Below, in pieces: positions 51,155 to 62,610 of a DNA stretch of 64,000 nt. The position numbers and the translations under genes are program-made. The DNA comes from UBA4615 sp964399635 (lineage in GTDB: Bacteria > Pseudomonadota > Gammaproteobacteria > Burkholderiales > Burkholderiaceae_E): NCBI GenBank assembly GCA_964399635.1, contig CAYNRU010000041.1:62001-126000 (forward strand), read 5' to 3'. The number at the start of each line of letters is the position of its first letter. The stretch's first letter is position 1. Under the pieces are notes generated by a model, which saw nothing but the letters and a program-made list of their open reading frames with translations, ran no database searches and had not been told where the DNA came from.

Positions 51155-54019
51155 TCAGGAGGCTTTCTTGGTCTTGGTTTTCGGGGCATCGCCCAGCGCG
51201 GCGGTCAGGAGATCCTTCTGCTGGGCGTAGTGCTTGTCGTAATAGCCGACGGCGGGTGAGGCCGACGCGGGGCGGCCGGCGTACGACAGACGCTGGCCCT
51301 CCTTGAGCGAATCGTTCAGGTGGTGCTGCATGAAGAACCAGGCGCCCTGGTTCTGCGGCTCGTCCTGGCACCACACGATCTGCGTGGCCCCCGGGTACTT
51401 CCGCAGCTCGGCCTCGAGCGTCTTGTGCGGGAACGGATAGAGCTGCTCCATGCGCAGCAGCGCCACGTCGGTGAGCTCGCGCTCGCGGCGCGCCGCAAGC
51501 AGGTCGTAGTAGACCTTGCCGGTGCAGAGCACGACCTTGCGGACCGCCTTGGGGTCGATGCCCGCCGCGGTCTCGCCGATCACGGTCTGGAAGCCGCCGC
51601 GCGCGAGGTCCTGCAACGGTGACACCGCATCCTTGTTCCGCAGCAGCGACTTGGGCGTCAGGATCACCAGCGGCTTGCGGAACATCCGGATCATCTGCCG
51701 GCGCAGCAGGTGGAAGATCTGGGCCGGCGTCGTCGGCTGGCAGACCTGCATGTTGTGCTCGGCGCAAGCCTGCAGGAAGCGCTCGAGCCGGGCGGACGAG
51801 TGCTCCGGGCCCTGCCCCTCGTAGCCGTGCGGCAGCATCATCGTGAGGCCGCAGGCGCGCCCCCACTTGGTCTCGCCCGAGGAGATGAACTGGTCGATCA
51901 CGACCAGGGCGCCGTTGACGAAGTCGCCGAACTGCGCCTCCCAGATGACCAGCGCATTGGGCTCGGCGGTGGCGTAACCGAACTCGAAGGCCAGCACGGC
52001 CTCCTCCGAGAGCACCGAGTCGATGACGGTGAAGCGACCCTGGTTGTCGCCGACGTGCTCGAGCGGAATGTAGTAGCCCGAATCCCAGCGCTCGCGGTTC
52101 TGGTCGTGCAGCACCGCGTGGCGGTGCGTGAAGGTGCCGCGACCGGAGTCCTGGCCGGACAGCCGCACCGCGTAGCCCGAGGCCAGCAGCGTCGCGAAGG
52201 CCATGTGCTCGCCCATGCCCCAGTCGAGGGCCAGGTCGCCGTGGCCCATCGCACGGCGATCGGCGACGACCTTCTCCACCAGCGGGTGCAGCTTCAGCGT
52301 GGCGGGGGTGGTGGTCAGCCTCTCGGCGATCCGGCGCAGCTCGGCCATCGGCACCGCCGTGTCGGCTGCATCCGTCCACTTGCGGTTCAGGAAGGGGATC
52401 CAGTCGACCGCGAACTTGCTCTTGAAGTTGGAGATGACCGGGTCGGAGGTATGGCGCCCGGCGTCCATCGCCGCCCGGAAGCCCTTGACCATCGCATCGC
52501 CCTGGCCGGTCGAGATCACGCCCTGCGCCTCGAGCTTGTCGGCGTAGAGCTTGCGGGTGCCCGGGTGCTGGCCGATCTTCTTGTACATCAGCGGCTGCGT
52601 GAGCGCCGGCGTGTCCTGCTCGTTGTGCCCCAGCTTGCGAAAGCACACGATGTCGACGACCACGTCCTTGCGGAATTGCGCGCGGAAGTCCATCGCCAGC
52701 GTCGTCGCGAACACCACCGCCTCGGGATCGTCGCCGTTCACGTGGAAGACCGGCGCCTCGATCATCTTGACGACGTCGGAGCAGTAGATCGTCGAGCGCG
52801 AGTCGCGCGGGTCGGACGTGGTGAAGCCGATCTGGTTGTTGATGACGATGTGCACCGTGCCGCCCGTGCCATAGCCGCGGGTTTGCGCGAGGTTCAGCGT
52901 CTCCATCACGACGCCCTGGCCGGCGAAGGCTGCGTCGCCGTGCACCACGACCGACAGCACCTGCGTGCCGTCCTGGTCGCCGCGGCGGTCCTGGCGCGCG
53001 CGGGTGGACCCGGCCACGACAGGGTTCACGATCTCGAGGTGCGACGGGTTGAACGCCAGCGACAGGTGAACCGGCCCGCCGGGCGTCGAGACGTCGCTGG
53101 AGAAGCCCTGGTGGTACTTGACGTCGCCCGAAGGCAGATCGTCGGGGTGCTGTCCCTCGAACTCGGCGAACAGGTCCTTGGGCATCTTGCCGAGCGTGTT
53201 CACCAGCACGTTCAGCCGGCCGCGGTGGGCCATCCCGATCACGAACTCCTGGATGCCCTGCTCGCCGCCGTGCTGGACGATCTCGTCCATCGACGCGATG
53301 AAGCTCTCGCCGCCCTCGAGGGAGAAGCGCTTCTGGCCGACGTAGCGCGTGTGGAGGTACTTCTCGAGGCCCTCGGCAGCGGTCAGCCGGTCGAGGATGC
53401 GGCGCTTCTTGTCCTGCGCGAACTTGGGCCGCGCGCGGGTCGACTCGAGCCGCTCCTGGATCCAGCGCTTTTGCGCCGGATCGTTGATGTACATGAACTC
53501 GGCGCCGATCGTGCCGCAGTAGGTCTCGCGCAACGCGCGGACGATGTCGCGCAGCGGCGCGCTCTCGAAGCCGAAGAAGGTGTTGGCCGCCGAGTAGATG
53601 TTGGCGTGGTCGCCTTCGGTGAAGTCGTAGAAAGCGGTCTCGAGCTCGGGGATCGGCGGGCGCTCCTGGCGCTTGAGCGGATCGAGGTCGGCCCAGCGCG
53701 AGCCGAGGAAGCGGTACGCAGCGATCAGCTGCTGGACGTAGACCTGCTTGCGCGCGGTGGCCGCGTCGCCGCCCATCACCCGGGGCTGCAGCGTGCCCTC
53801 GCGGGCCCGCTCTGCGAAGGACTGGACGATCGGGGCGTGGGCCACGTCGCGGGTCTGGGGGTTGCCGTCGGCGGCCGGCACCATCTGCATGGTGTCGAAG
53901 TAGGCCCGCCATTGCTCCGGAACCGAGCCGGGATTGTTCAGGTAGCTTTCGTACAGCTCTTCGACGTACGGTGCGTTACCGCCGAACAGATAGGAATTGG
54001 ACTGAAAGGCCTTCATCAT
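51155..54019 (-). CDS. sucA: 2-oxoglutarate dehydrogenase E1, SucA
   Basis: Thiamine-diphosphate-dependent decarboxylase, 954 residues. The N-terminal segment NSYLFGGNAPYVEELYESYL binds E2, and the active site has GMAHRGRLNVLVN and the thiamine-binding GDAAFAGQGVV region. The start is one of two adjacent ATGs (54014-54019) after AAAGGTGA. First gene of sucA-sucB-lpd-zapE. Confidence 0.98.
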   Translation of the reverse strand: MMKAFQSNSYLFGGNAPYVEELYESYLNNPGSVPEQWRAYFDTMQMVPAADGNPQTRDVAHAPIVQSFAERAREGTLQPRVMGGDAATARKQVYVQQLIAAYRFLGSRWADLDPLKRQERPPIPELETAFYDFTEGDHANIYSAANTFFGFESAPLRDIVRALRETYCGTIGAEFMYINDPAQKRWIQERLESTRARPKFAQDKKRRILDRLTAAEGLEKYLHTRYVGQKRFSLEGGESFIASMDEIVQHGGEQGIQEFVIGMAHRGRLNVLVNTLGKMPKDLFAEFEGQHPDDLPSGDVKYHQGFSSDVSTPGGPVHLSLAFNPSHLEIVNPVVAGSTRARQDRRGDQDGTQVLSVVVHGDAAFAGQGVVMETLNLAQTRGYGTGGTVHIVINNQIGFTTSDPRDSRSTIYCSDVVKMIEAPVFHVNGDDPEAVVFATTLAMDFRAQFRKDVVVDIVCFRKLGHNEQDTPALTQPLMYKKIGQHPGTRKLYADKLEAQGVISTGQGDAMVKGFRAAMDAGRHTSDPVISNFKSKFAVDWIPFLNRKWTDAADTAVPMAELRRIAERLTTTPATLKLHPLVEKVVADRRAMGHGDLALDWGMGEHMAFATLLASGYAVRLSGQDSGRGTFTHRHAVLHDQNRERWDSGYYIPLEHVGDNQGRFTVIDSVLSEEAVLAFEFGYATAEPNALVIWEAQFGDFVNGALVVIDQFISSGETKWGRACGLTMMLPHGYEGQGPEHSSARLERFLQACAEHNMQVCQPTTPAQIFHLLRRQMIRMFRKPLVILTPKSLLRNKDAVSPLQDLARGGFQTVIGETAAGIDPKAVRKVVLCTGKVYYDLLAARRERELTDVALLRMEQLYPFPHKTLEAELRKYPGATQIVWCQDEPQNQGAWFFMQHHLNDSLKEGQRLSYAGRPASASPAVGYYDKHYAQQKDLLTAALGDAPKTKTKKAS

Positions 54020-54340
54020 CGCGCTTCACCTTTATTAACGAGCTTCTCGTCAAAAGTGCGGGAACGGGCTGCACCGGTGGCCGGTTCCCTTCCCATCCGC
54101 GCGCCGGCTCCAACCGGTCTGCGGACGCGTCTGAGCGGTGCCCACGGACTCGGTCCGGACGCCGACAGAACAGGCGCGGATGGTAGCACGCGGCCCCCCT
54201 CGCGACGCGTGGAGATGAGGCACCAAACCCACGCTGATCGGGGTCTCGGGGCCCTTCTCGACGCTCAAGTCGCGGCCCGGCGCTCCGATAAGTTCTGAAG
54301 CTGCGGCGTCCGGCCGCAGACCCGAACGCAGGAGCACAGG
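54020..54340. other. Divergent region between sucA and the PAS/kinase-like gene
   Basis: These 321 bases hold the regulatory region of the sucA operon (minus) and of the divergent kinase-like gene (plus). An imperfect inverted repeat, GGGAACGGGC with GCCGGTTCCC (about 54060-54089), lies 40-70 bases before sucA. A TGCTACCAT, resembling an extended -10, is on the minus strand at 54180-54188 without a -35. No gene is seen. Confidence 0.45.
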
Positions 54341-55375
54341 ATGTCGTCGAGCATCATGCACAAGGCGATGGATGCCGATTGCGTCGAGCGGCACGCTCCC
54401 GGACGTCTGCACCCGCGCTGGAGCGACGCGCCGGCCGGTTCGATCGGCGCCCTGCTCGACTGGGTCGAGGCCTGCGGCGACGCCGTCGTGGCCGTCGACC
54501 GCGGGGGACTGATCCTCCATGCGAACCGGGCGTTCGAGCGGACCTTCGCATTGACGGCCACGCCCGCCGGCGCCCGCGGCGAGCCGTTGTCGGCCCGAGT
54601 GCCGCTGCTGAGCGGGCCGCGCCTCGAGCGCTGGATGGGCGAGACCGCGTCGGCGAACGACATGGATCCGCCGCGCGTGCACCGCCTGCTCGCCGAGGGG
54701 CTGCGCGGCGACGGCGGCCGCTTCCTGCTGAGCGCGACGCTGATGCGCCCGCGCGGCGCCGCGCACGGCGGAACAGGCCCCGGGTCCGCGCTGTCGTGCA
54801 TCGCGGGCATGCGGGCGGTGGATGCGCTGCGCGGCCCGTGGGACAGCCGGGCGCTTGACACGAGGGCGGTCGCGGCCGAGCCGGCGCCTCCGGGCGGCGA
54901 CGGCGTCGCGCTGGGCCCGCTGCTCGACGCCGCGATCCGGTCGCTGCCGGCGGCCGACCGCCAGCGTCGATGCGAGGTCTCGCTGCATGCGCCGGGCCAG
55001 CACCTGACGGTCGATCCCGATCGGGTTCGCCACGCGCTGGTGCAACTGCTCGCGAACGCCTGCCGGTTCTCGGCGGCCGACACGCCGATCCGCATCCATT
55101 CGCGCGGCGACACCGCGGACGGTGCGCGCTACGTGGTGCTGACCGTGGCCGACCGTGGCGCGGGCATGCGCCGCGCCGACGTTCAGCGCGCATTCGAGCC
55201 CTTCTGGCGCGCCGATACCGGCATCGGGCCCGGCGTGGACGACCGCAGCGGCCAGGCGACCGGACTGGGGCTGCCGATCGCGCGGCGCCTCGTCGAGGAG
55301 CAGGCCGGCTGGATGGAGCTGCGCAGCGCGCTGGGGGTGGGCACCGAGGTCGACGTCTGGCTGCCCGAGGCCTGA
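54341..55375 (+). CDS. PAS and histidine-kinase-ATPase protein lacking an H-box
   Basis: A 344-residue soluble protein. Residues about 40-150 look like a PAS domain (ALLDWVEACGDAVVAVDRGGL, then HANRAFERTF). Residues about 200-343 are a HATPase_c domain with N-box QLLANACRFS, G1 VADRGAGM and G2 ATGLGLPIARRLVEE. Between them there is no HisKA-like H-box: I find no HE/D-LRTPL pattern. AGGAG lies 5 bases before the ATG. It is alone between sucA and gltA with no response regulator beside it. It could be a signalling ATPase, an anti-sigma-like switch or a kinase with a divergent phosphoacceptor. Confidence 0.8.
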   Translation: MSSSIMHKAMDADCVERHAPGRLHPRWSDAPAGSIGALLDWVEACGDAVVAVDRGGLILHANRAFERTFALTATPAGARGEPLSARVPLLSGPRLERWMGETASANDMDPPRVHRLLAEGLRGDGGRFLLSATLMRPRGAAHGGTGPGSALSCIAGMRAVDALRGPWDSRALDTRAVAAEPAPPGGDGVALGPLLDAAIRSLPAADRQRRCEVSLHAPGQHLTVDPDRVRHALVQLLANACRFSAADTPIRIHSRGDTADGARYVVLTVADRGAGMRRADVQRAFEPFWRADTGIGPGVDDRSGQATGLGLPIARRLVEEQAGWMELRSALGVGTEVDVWLPEA

Positions 55376-55439
55376 GCCCGCCGTGCCGCGCCGGCGCCCC
55401 TCGCAGGGCCCCGGGCGCGCTGGCGGGGGGCGCGATGCG

Positions 55440-56747
<1,308 letters not shown>

Positions 56748-56832
56748 CGGGCGCCCTTTAGGGTTCGGTCGGAGAAGTACGGCGTCGGCGTAGGCGGTGG
56801 AACAAGCGGCGGACGAACGGCGGGGCGTGCCG

Positions 56833-57132
56833 TCAGACTGCGCGCACGCGCGCCAGTACGCCCCGGACGTCAGGGTCGTCCAGGTCGGCGCCGGGCTCAC
56901 GGCGCCCCAGGATCAGATCCAGCAGGTCATTGTCGGTCAGATCGAGGAGCCGATCCAGACCGGCCACCTCGGGGTCGGTCAGCCCGGCCTCGTGCAGGTC
57001 GAGGAAGCGAGTGAGCAGGAGGTCGTTCTCGAGCAGACCGCGGCGCGCACGCCAGCGCAGGCGCCGACGGTTGATCGGGTCGTCCTGGTGACGCCCCGGC
57101 GCCACGGGCCCCGCGCCAGCCATGCTCGACAT
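56833..57132 (-). CDS. sdhE: SdhE, succinate dehydrogenase FAD assembly factor
   Basis: Small protein that promotes covalent flavination of SdhA. The 99-residue product has the RGxxE motif (ARRGLLENDLLL, near residue 30) and the ending LTDNDLLDLILGRR typical of the family. It starts 17 bases after sdhB. The first ~20 residues are variable, so a later start is possible. Confidence 0.93.
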   Translation of the reverse strand: MSSMAGAGPVAPGRHQDDPINRRRLRWRARRGLLENDLLLTRFLDLHEAGLTDPEVAGLDRLLDLTDNDLLDLILGRREPGADLDDPDVRGVLARVRAV

Positions 57133-57149
57133 CGCCTCGCGCCCGGTGC

Positions 57150-57908
57150 TCAGACCGCCCGCCGGACCATCAGGTCCTTGATCTTGCCGATCGCATGCGT
57201 CGGGTTCAGGCCCTTGGGGCAGACGTCGACGCAGTTCATGATCGTATGGCAGCGGAACAGCCGGTACGGATCCTCGAGGTCGTCGAGCCGGGCGCTGGTG
57301 GCCTGATCGCGGCTGTCGGCGATGAACCGGTAGGCCTGCAGGAGGCCGGCCGGGCCGACGAACTTATCGGGATTCCACCAGAACGACGGGCAGGCCGTCG
57401 AGCAGCACGCGCACAGGATGCACTCGTACAGGCCGTCGAGCTCGTTGCGTTCCTCCGGCGACTGCAGGCGCTCCTTCTCGGGCGGCGGCGTGTCGTTGAT
57501 CAGGAAGGGCTTGATCGAGTGGTACTGCTTGAAGAACTGCGTCATGTCGACGATCAGGTCGCGGATCACCGGCAGCCCGGGCAGCGGCTTGAGGACGATG
57601 GGCTCCTTCAGGTCGCGCAGGTTCGTGATGCAGGCGAGCCCGTTCTTGCCGTTGATGTTCATCGCATCCGATCCGCACACGCCTTCGCGGCAGGACCGGC
57701 GGTACGAGACGGAGTCGTCGGTGACCTGCTTGATGCGCATCAGCGCGTCGAGCAGCATCTTGTCGGTCGGGAGCAGCTCGACCGTCAGATCCTGCATGTA
57801 GGGCTTGGCGTCCTTGTCCGGGTCGTAGCGATAGATCGAGAAACGGACAGTTCGGGTTCCCTCGACCTTATTGGACGAGCCCACGGGGGCGTTCATGACT
57901 GCACTCAT
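57150..57908 (-). CDS. sdhB: Succinate dehydrogenase iron-sulfur subunit SdhB
   Basis: Electron-transfer subunit of complex II. The 252-residue protein has the 2Fe-2S ligands SCREGVCGSDAMN, the 4Fe-4S cluster CILCACCSTACP and the 3Fe-4S cluster CHTIMNCVDVCPKG. Two ATGs are close (57906-57908 and 12 bases later); GAGGAG lies about 9 bases before the first. Confidence 0.97.
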   Translation of the reverse strand: MSAVMNAPVGSSNKVEGTRTVRFSIYRYDPDKDAKPYMQDLTVELLPTDKMLLDALMRIKQVTDDSVSYRRSCREGVCGSDAMNINGKNGLACITNLRDLKEPIVLKPLPGLPVIRDLIVDMTQFFKQYHSIKPFLINDTPPPEKERLQSPEERNELDGLYECILCACCSTACPSFWWNPDKFVGPAGLLQAYRFIADSRDQATSARLDDLEDPYRLFRCHTIMNCVDVCPKGLNPTHAIGKIKDLMVRRAV

Positions 57909-57924
57909 CGAAACAGACTCCTCG

Positions 57925-59715
57925 TCAGAACGTACGCGCCTTGGGCTCGAAGGTCTCGACCGTCAGCGGCTTCATGTTCACCGGCTTGTAGTCGAGGCGA
58001 TTGCCCTCGGTGTAGTAGAGCGAATGCTTGATCCAGTTGGCGTCGTCGCGCGTGGGGAAGTCGCGGTGCGCATGGGCGCCGCGGCTCTCCTTGCGCGCCT
58101 CGGCCGACACGATCGTGGCCTTGGCGGTCTCGACCAGGTTGTCCAGCTCGAGGGCCTCGACGCGGGCGGTGTTGAACACCTTGGACTTGTCCTTGACGTG
58201 CACCGCCGCGGCGCGCTCGGCGAGCGCCATGATCTGGGACACACCCTCGCTCAGCAACTCGGAGGTGCGAAACACGCCGCAGTGCAGCTGCATCGACTTG
58301 CGGATGCCGTTGGCGACTTCCTGCGTGTTCTCGCCGGAGCTCGAGCCCTCGAGGCGCGCCAGGCGGGCGAGCGCGTTGTCGCCCGCCTGCGGCGGCAGCG
58401 AGCGGTGGCGCTGGTCCTTGAACTTCGCCTCGACGATGTGGTTGCCGGCCGCCCGGCCGAACACGACCAGGTCGAGCAGCGAATTGGTCCCAAGCCGGTT
58501 GGCGCCGTGGACCGACACGCAGGCGCATTCACCGATCGCGTACAGACCATCGACGATCGCGTTGGGGTTGCCGCCGCTCGGGGCCACGACCTGCCCGTAA
58601 AAGTTGGTGGGGATGCCGCCCATCTGGTAGTGGATGGTGGGGACGACCGGGATCGGGTCCTTGATGGGGTCGACGTTGGCGAACTTGATCGCGATCTCGC
58701 GGATCGACGGCAGCTTCTTGATGATCTTCTCGGCGCCGAGGTGATCGAGCTTGAGCAGCACGTAGTCGCCGTCCGGGCCGCAGCCGCGGCCTTCCTTGAT
58801 CTCCTGGTCCATCGACCGGGAGATGAAGTCGCGCGGCGCGAGGTCCTTGAGCGTGGGCGCATACCGCTCCATGAAGCGCTCGCCGTCCTTGTTGAGCAGA
58901 ATGCCCCCCTCGCCGCGTACACCTTCGGTGATCAGCACGCCCGCACCGGCCACGCCGGTCGGGTGGAACTGCCAGAACTCCATGTCCTCGAGCGGGATGC
59001 CGGCCCGCGCGGCCATGCCCATCCCGTCGCCGGTATTGATGAACGCGTTGGTGGAGGCCGCCCAGATCCGGCCGGCACCGCCGGTGGCGAGCACGGTCAC
59101 CTTGGACTCGAGCACCATGACCTCGCCGGTCTCCATCTCGAGCGCGATCACGCCGACGACCGCGCCTTCGACGTCGCGGATCAGGTCGAGGACCATCCAC
59201 TCGACGAAGAACTGAGTACGGGCGCGGACGTTGCGCTGATAGAGCGTGTGCAGCAGCGCGTGGCCCGTGCGGTCGGCCGCGGCGCAGGCGCGCTGGACCG
59301 GCTTCTCGCCGAAGTTGGCGGTATGCCCGCCGAACGGGCGCTGATAGATCGTGCCGTCGGCATTGCGGTCGAATGGCATGCCGAAGTGCTCGAGCTCGTA
59401 GACCGCCTGCGGGGCCATCTTGCACATGTACTCGATGGCGTCCTGGTCACCGAGGTAGTCGGAGCCCTTGACGGTATCGAACATGTGCCAGTACCAGTTG
59501 TCCTCGCTCATGTTGCCGAGCGACGCGCCGATGCCGCCCTGCGCGGCGACGGTGTGGGAGCGGGTCGGGAACACCTTGGAGAGGACGGCCACGTTGTAGC
59601 CGGCCTCGGCCAGTTGCAGCGAGCAGCGCATCCCGGCGCCGCCTGCGCCCACGATGACCGCGTCGAAGCGACGGCGCGGCACGCCGCTCGCGAGTTGATT
59701 CAGGACTTCGGCCAA
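57925..59715 (-). CDS. sdhA: Succinate dehydrogenase flavoprotein SdhA
   Basis: Oxidises succinate to fumarate on covalently bound FAD. In 596 residues the FAD motif VIVGAGGAGMRCSLQLAEAG and the flavin-linking His54 in RSHTVAAQGG are present. The start here is a TTG at 59713-59715, with GGAG 8 bases upstream inside sdhD; a GTG 11 codons downstream is the alternative. No ATG precedes the conserved domain. Confidence 0.96.
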   Translation of the reverse strand: MAEVLNQLASGVPRRRFDAVIVGAGGAGMRCSLQLAEAGYNVAVLSKVFPTRSHTVAAQGGIGASLGNMSEDNWYWHMFDTVKGSDYLGDQDAIEYMCKMAPQAVYELEHFGMPFDRNADGTIYQRPFGGHTANFGEKPVQRACAAADRTGHALLHTLYQRNVRARTQFFVEWMVLDLIRDVEGAVVGVIALEMETGEVMVLESKVTVLATGGAGRIWAASTNAFINTGDGMGMAARAGIPLEDMEFWQFHPTGVAGAGVLITEGVRGEGGILLNKDGERFMERYAPTLKDLAPRDFISRSMDQEIKEGRGCGPDGDYVLLKLDHLGAEKIIKKLPSIREIAIKFANVDPIKDPIPVVPTIHYQMGGIPTNFYGQVVAPSGGNPNAIVDGLYAIGECACVSVHGANRLGTNSLLDLVVFGRAAGNHIVEAKFKDQRHRSLPPQAGDNALARLARLEGSSSGENTQEVANGIRKSMQLHCGVFRTSELLSEGVSQIMALAERAAAVHVKDKSKVFNTARVEALELDNLVETAKATIVSAEARKESRGAHAHRDFPTRDDANWIKHSLYYTEGNRLDYKPVNMKPLTVETFEPKARTF

Positions 59716-59716
59716 C

Positions 59717-60067
59717 TCAGACTCTCCAGAGGATGATGACCGCCCAGCAGGCGTATGCGATCAGTGCCAGCACGGTGGCGACCTGCAGGACCAGACGCAG
59801 GCCGGTGGGCTTGACGTAGTCCATGTAGATGTCGCGCACGCCGACCCACGCGTGCCAGCTGAGCGAGATGACGGCCAGCAGCGTGGCGACCTTCATCCAT
59901 GCGCTGGCGAACAGGCCGGCCCAGGTGCCGTAGTTGAGCTCGGCGGTGAACAGCACCGCCCCCAGCAGCAGCAGCGTGTAGGCGAGCAGGACGACCGCGG
60001 AGACACGCTGCGCGAGCCAGTCGCGCAGGCCGTAGTGCGCGCCGACGACGATTCGACGGGTCGTCAT
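59717..60067 (-). CDS. sdhD: Succinate dehydrogenase membrane anchor SdhD
   Basis: Heme-binding and quinone-site membrane subunit of 116 residues with three membrane helices (about 24-42, 53-77 and 91-113). The conserved HAWVGVRDIYMDY (near residue 70) includes the heme/quinone residues. The ATG is 1 base after the sdhC stop (TGACATG), so translation is coupled. Confidence 0.94.
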   Translation of the reverse strand: MTTRRIVVGAHYGLRDWLAQRVSAVVLLAYTLLLLGAVLFTAELNYGTWAGLFASAWMKVATLLAVISLSWHAWVGVRDIYMDYVKPTGLRLVLQVATVLALIAYACWAVIILWRV

Positions 60068-60068
60068 G

Positions 60069-60485
60069 TCAGAAGGCTCCGAACAGCCTGAGCGCGAGGA
60101 TCAGGGTCAGACCGACCGAGATCCACAGCACTGCGCTGGCCGTGGTGTTGGATGCGTGCTTGTCGATGCCGACGTGGCGATCGAGCAGCAGGTAGCGGAT
60201 GCCGGCGACGGCGTGGTGCACGAAGGCCCAGACCAGCACCAGCAACACCAGCTTGCCGGGGATGCTGCCGACGATGGCCCGGTAGGACTCGAAGCTGATC
60301 TCGGAGGTGATGCTCTGCTGCAGCAGGTACAGCGAGAAGGGGATCCCGACAAGGAACAGGATGATGCCGCTGATCCGGTGGAGGATGGACACGATGCCGG
60401 CCGGCGGGAGCCGGTAGCTCATGATCTGCGTGACGTGGATGTTCCGGTGTTGCGGTCGCGCTTTCTGGGCGGCGAGATCGGCCAT
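60069..60485 (-). CDS. sdhC: Succinate dehydrogenase cytochrome b556 subunit SdhC
   Basis: Large membrane anchor of complex II, 138 residues. It has the family SYRLPPAGIVSILHRISGIILF (the His and Ser line the quinone and heme sites; written as a region near residues 22-44), three membrane helices, and the heme His in VHHAVAGIRYLLLD. First gene of sdhCDAB-sdhE-gltA. Confidence 0.94.
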   Translation of the reverse strand: MADLAAQKARPQHRNIHVTQIMSYRLPPAGIVSILHRISGIILFLVGIPFSLYLLQQSITSEISFESYRAIVGSIPGKLVLLVLVWAFVHHAVAGIRYLLLDRHVGIDKHASNTTASAVLWISVGLTLILALRLFGAF

Positions 60486-60617
60486 GGATGCCTCGAAGGG
60501 TGCTCTGAAGACTGGGACGCTGAATCTGGACGAATGTTGCGGACCGGTACTGCCTACTGCGACGCGAGAGGTCTTCCACGTTGCCCGGTTCCCGAAGGAC
60601 ACGGGCAAAACCCCGAT

Positions 60618-60646
60618 ATTCTGACGCAAATCTCGCGGCGCACCAA
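60618..60646 (-). promoter_or_regulatory. Candidate sigma-70 promoter of the sdh operon
   Basis: On the minus strand TTGGTG (60641-60646), a 17-base spacer and CAGAAT (60618-60623). It starts 4 bases past the gntR stop. An inverted repeat TTGCCCG / CGGGCAA lies in the leader (about 60580-60607), which could be a transcript structure. Confidence 0.35.
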
Positions 60647-60649
60647 TTC

Positions 60650-61372
60650 TCAGCCCAGTTCATTGAAATAGTGGTACCCGCGGGTCACGTACCAGCCGCG
60701 GCGCACCTCGACCGGCCTGTCGCCGTAGGTACAGGACACCCGCTCGACCAGCAGCAGCGGCTCGGCGGGCGCCACGCCGAGCACCCGCGCCTCGTCCTCG
60801 CCGGCGGCGACGGCGCGCAGCCGCTCGCTCGCCCGGATCATCCTCGTGCCGAACTCGGTCTCCAGCAGACCGTAGAGCGGACCGGTGTAGGCATTGAGCC
60901 GCTCGGCGGTCAACCCCCTGAAGGGCGCGCCGGGCAACCATATCTCGTCGAGCACCGTCGGCACGCCGTCGAACTCGAGCAGGCGCCGGATCATCACCAC
61001 GGCCTCGCCCGGCTTGAGCTCGAGCGCGCGCGCGATCTCGACCGGCGCGCGCAGTCGGCGGCACTCGAGGAAGCGGCTGGTCGGCTGGCGCGGCTCGCCC
61101 TCGTCCGGGCGCAGGCGCAGGAAACGGAACTGCGCACGGGACTCCTGGTGGCTTGCCACGAAGGTGCCCCGGCCCTGGCGGCGGACCAGCAGGTGGTCGG
61201 CGGCGAGCGCGTCGATCGCCTTGCGCACGGTGCCCTGGCTCACACCGTAGCGGGCAGCGAGTTCGGTCTCGCTTGGGATGGCCTCGCCCGGGCGCCACTC
61301 TCCGGCCTGCAGGCAGAGCACCAGGCGGTCGCGGATCTGCCGGTAGAGCGGGCTGAAGGTGACCGTACTCAT
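60650..61372 (-). CDS. GntR-family regulator with UTRA domain
   Basis: A 240-residue HutC-type repressor or activator. The N-terminal winged helix (SETELAARYGVSQGTVRKAIDALAADHLL region, residues 35-65) is followed by a UTRA ligand-binding domain to the C-terminus. The ATG at 61370-61372 is preferred over one 3 codons upstream. It sits between divergent mdh and the sdh operon, with an inverted repeat in the intergenic region. By position, control of mdh and/or sdh is likely; the ligand is unknown. Confidence 0.88.
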   Translation of the reverse strand: MSTVTFSPLYRQIRDRLVLCLQAGEWRPGEAIPSETELAARYGVSQGTVRKAIDALAADHLLVRRQGRGTFVASHQESRAQFRFLRLRPDEGEPRQPTSRFLECRRLRAPVEIARALELKPGEAVVMIRRLLEFDGVPTVLDEIWLPGAPFRGLTAERLNAYTGPLYGLLETEFGTRMIRASERLRAVAAGEDEARVLGVAPAEPLLLVERVSCTYGDRPVEVRRGWYVTRGYHYFNELG

Positions 61373-61415
61373 GGCAAGCATGTAACCATGCCCGGCCAGG
61401 CTTGTCCAGTGTCTG

Positions 61416-61440
61416 TTGTCTTATATAAGTTATACGACAA
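61416..61440. promoter_or_regulatory. 25-bp inverted repeat, GntR operator candidate
   Basis: TTGTCTTATA and the reverse complement of TATACGACAA agree at 9 of 10 positions with a 5-base spacer (TAAGT), in the AT-rich gap between gntR and mdh. It also contains the 10-base palindrome CTTATATAAG (61420-61429). It matches the size and location of operators bound by HutC-type GntR proteins, so autoregulation plus control of mdh is likely. Confidence 0.6.
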
Positions 61441-61505
61441 GTTTGACAGGGGGCAGCCGCCCTTCTACACTCTGTGTCGCTTCCGACCCCCTCCGAAGGA
61501 TGATC

Positions 61506-62495
<990 letters not shown>

Positions 62496-62610
62496 CGACG
62501 CGCCCGCCGGTGGCCGCCACGCGCCGACCCGATGCGGACGGCGCGGCGGTCCGCCGGCGACGCTCCGGCGCGCGCGCCGGCCCCCCAGCGAACGCACCGA
62601 GGCTTCCACG

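Noticed and set aside
46999..51306. Plus-strand open frame of about 1435 codons opposite zapE, lpd and sucB
   Set aside because: Spans three well-supported genes on the other strand; Asp/His/Arg/Leu-rich shadow sequence without any recognisable domain.
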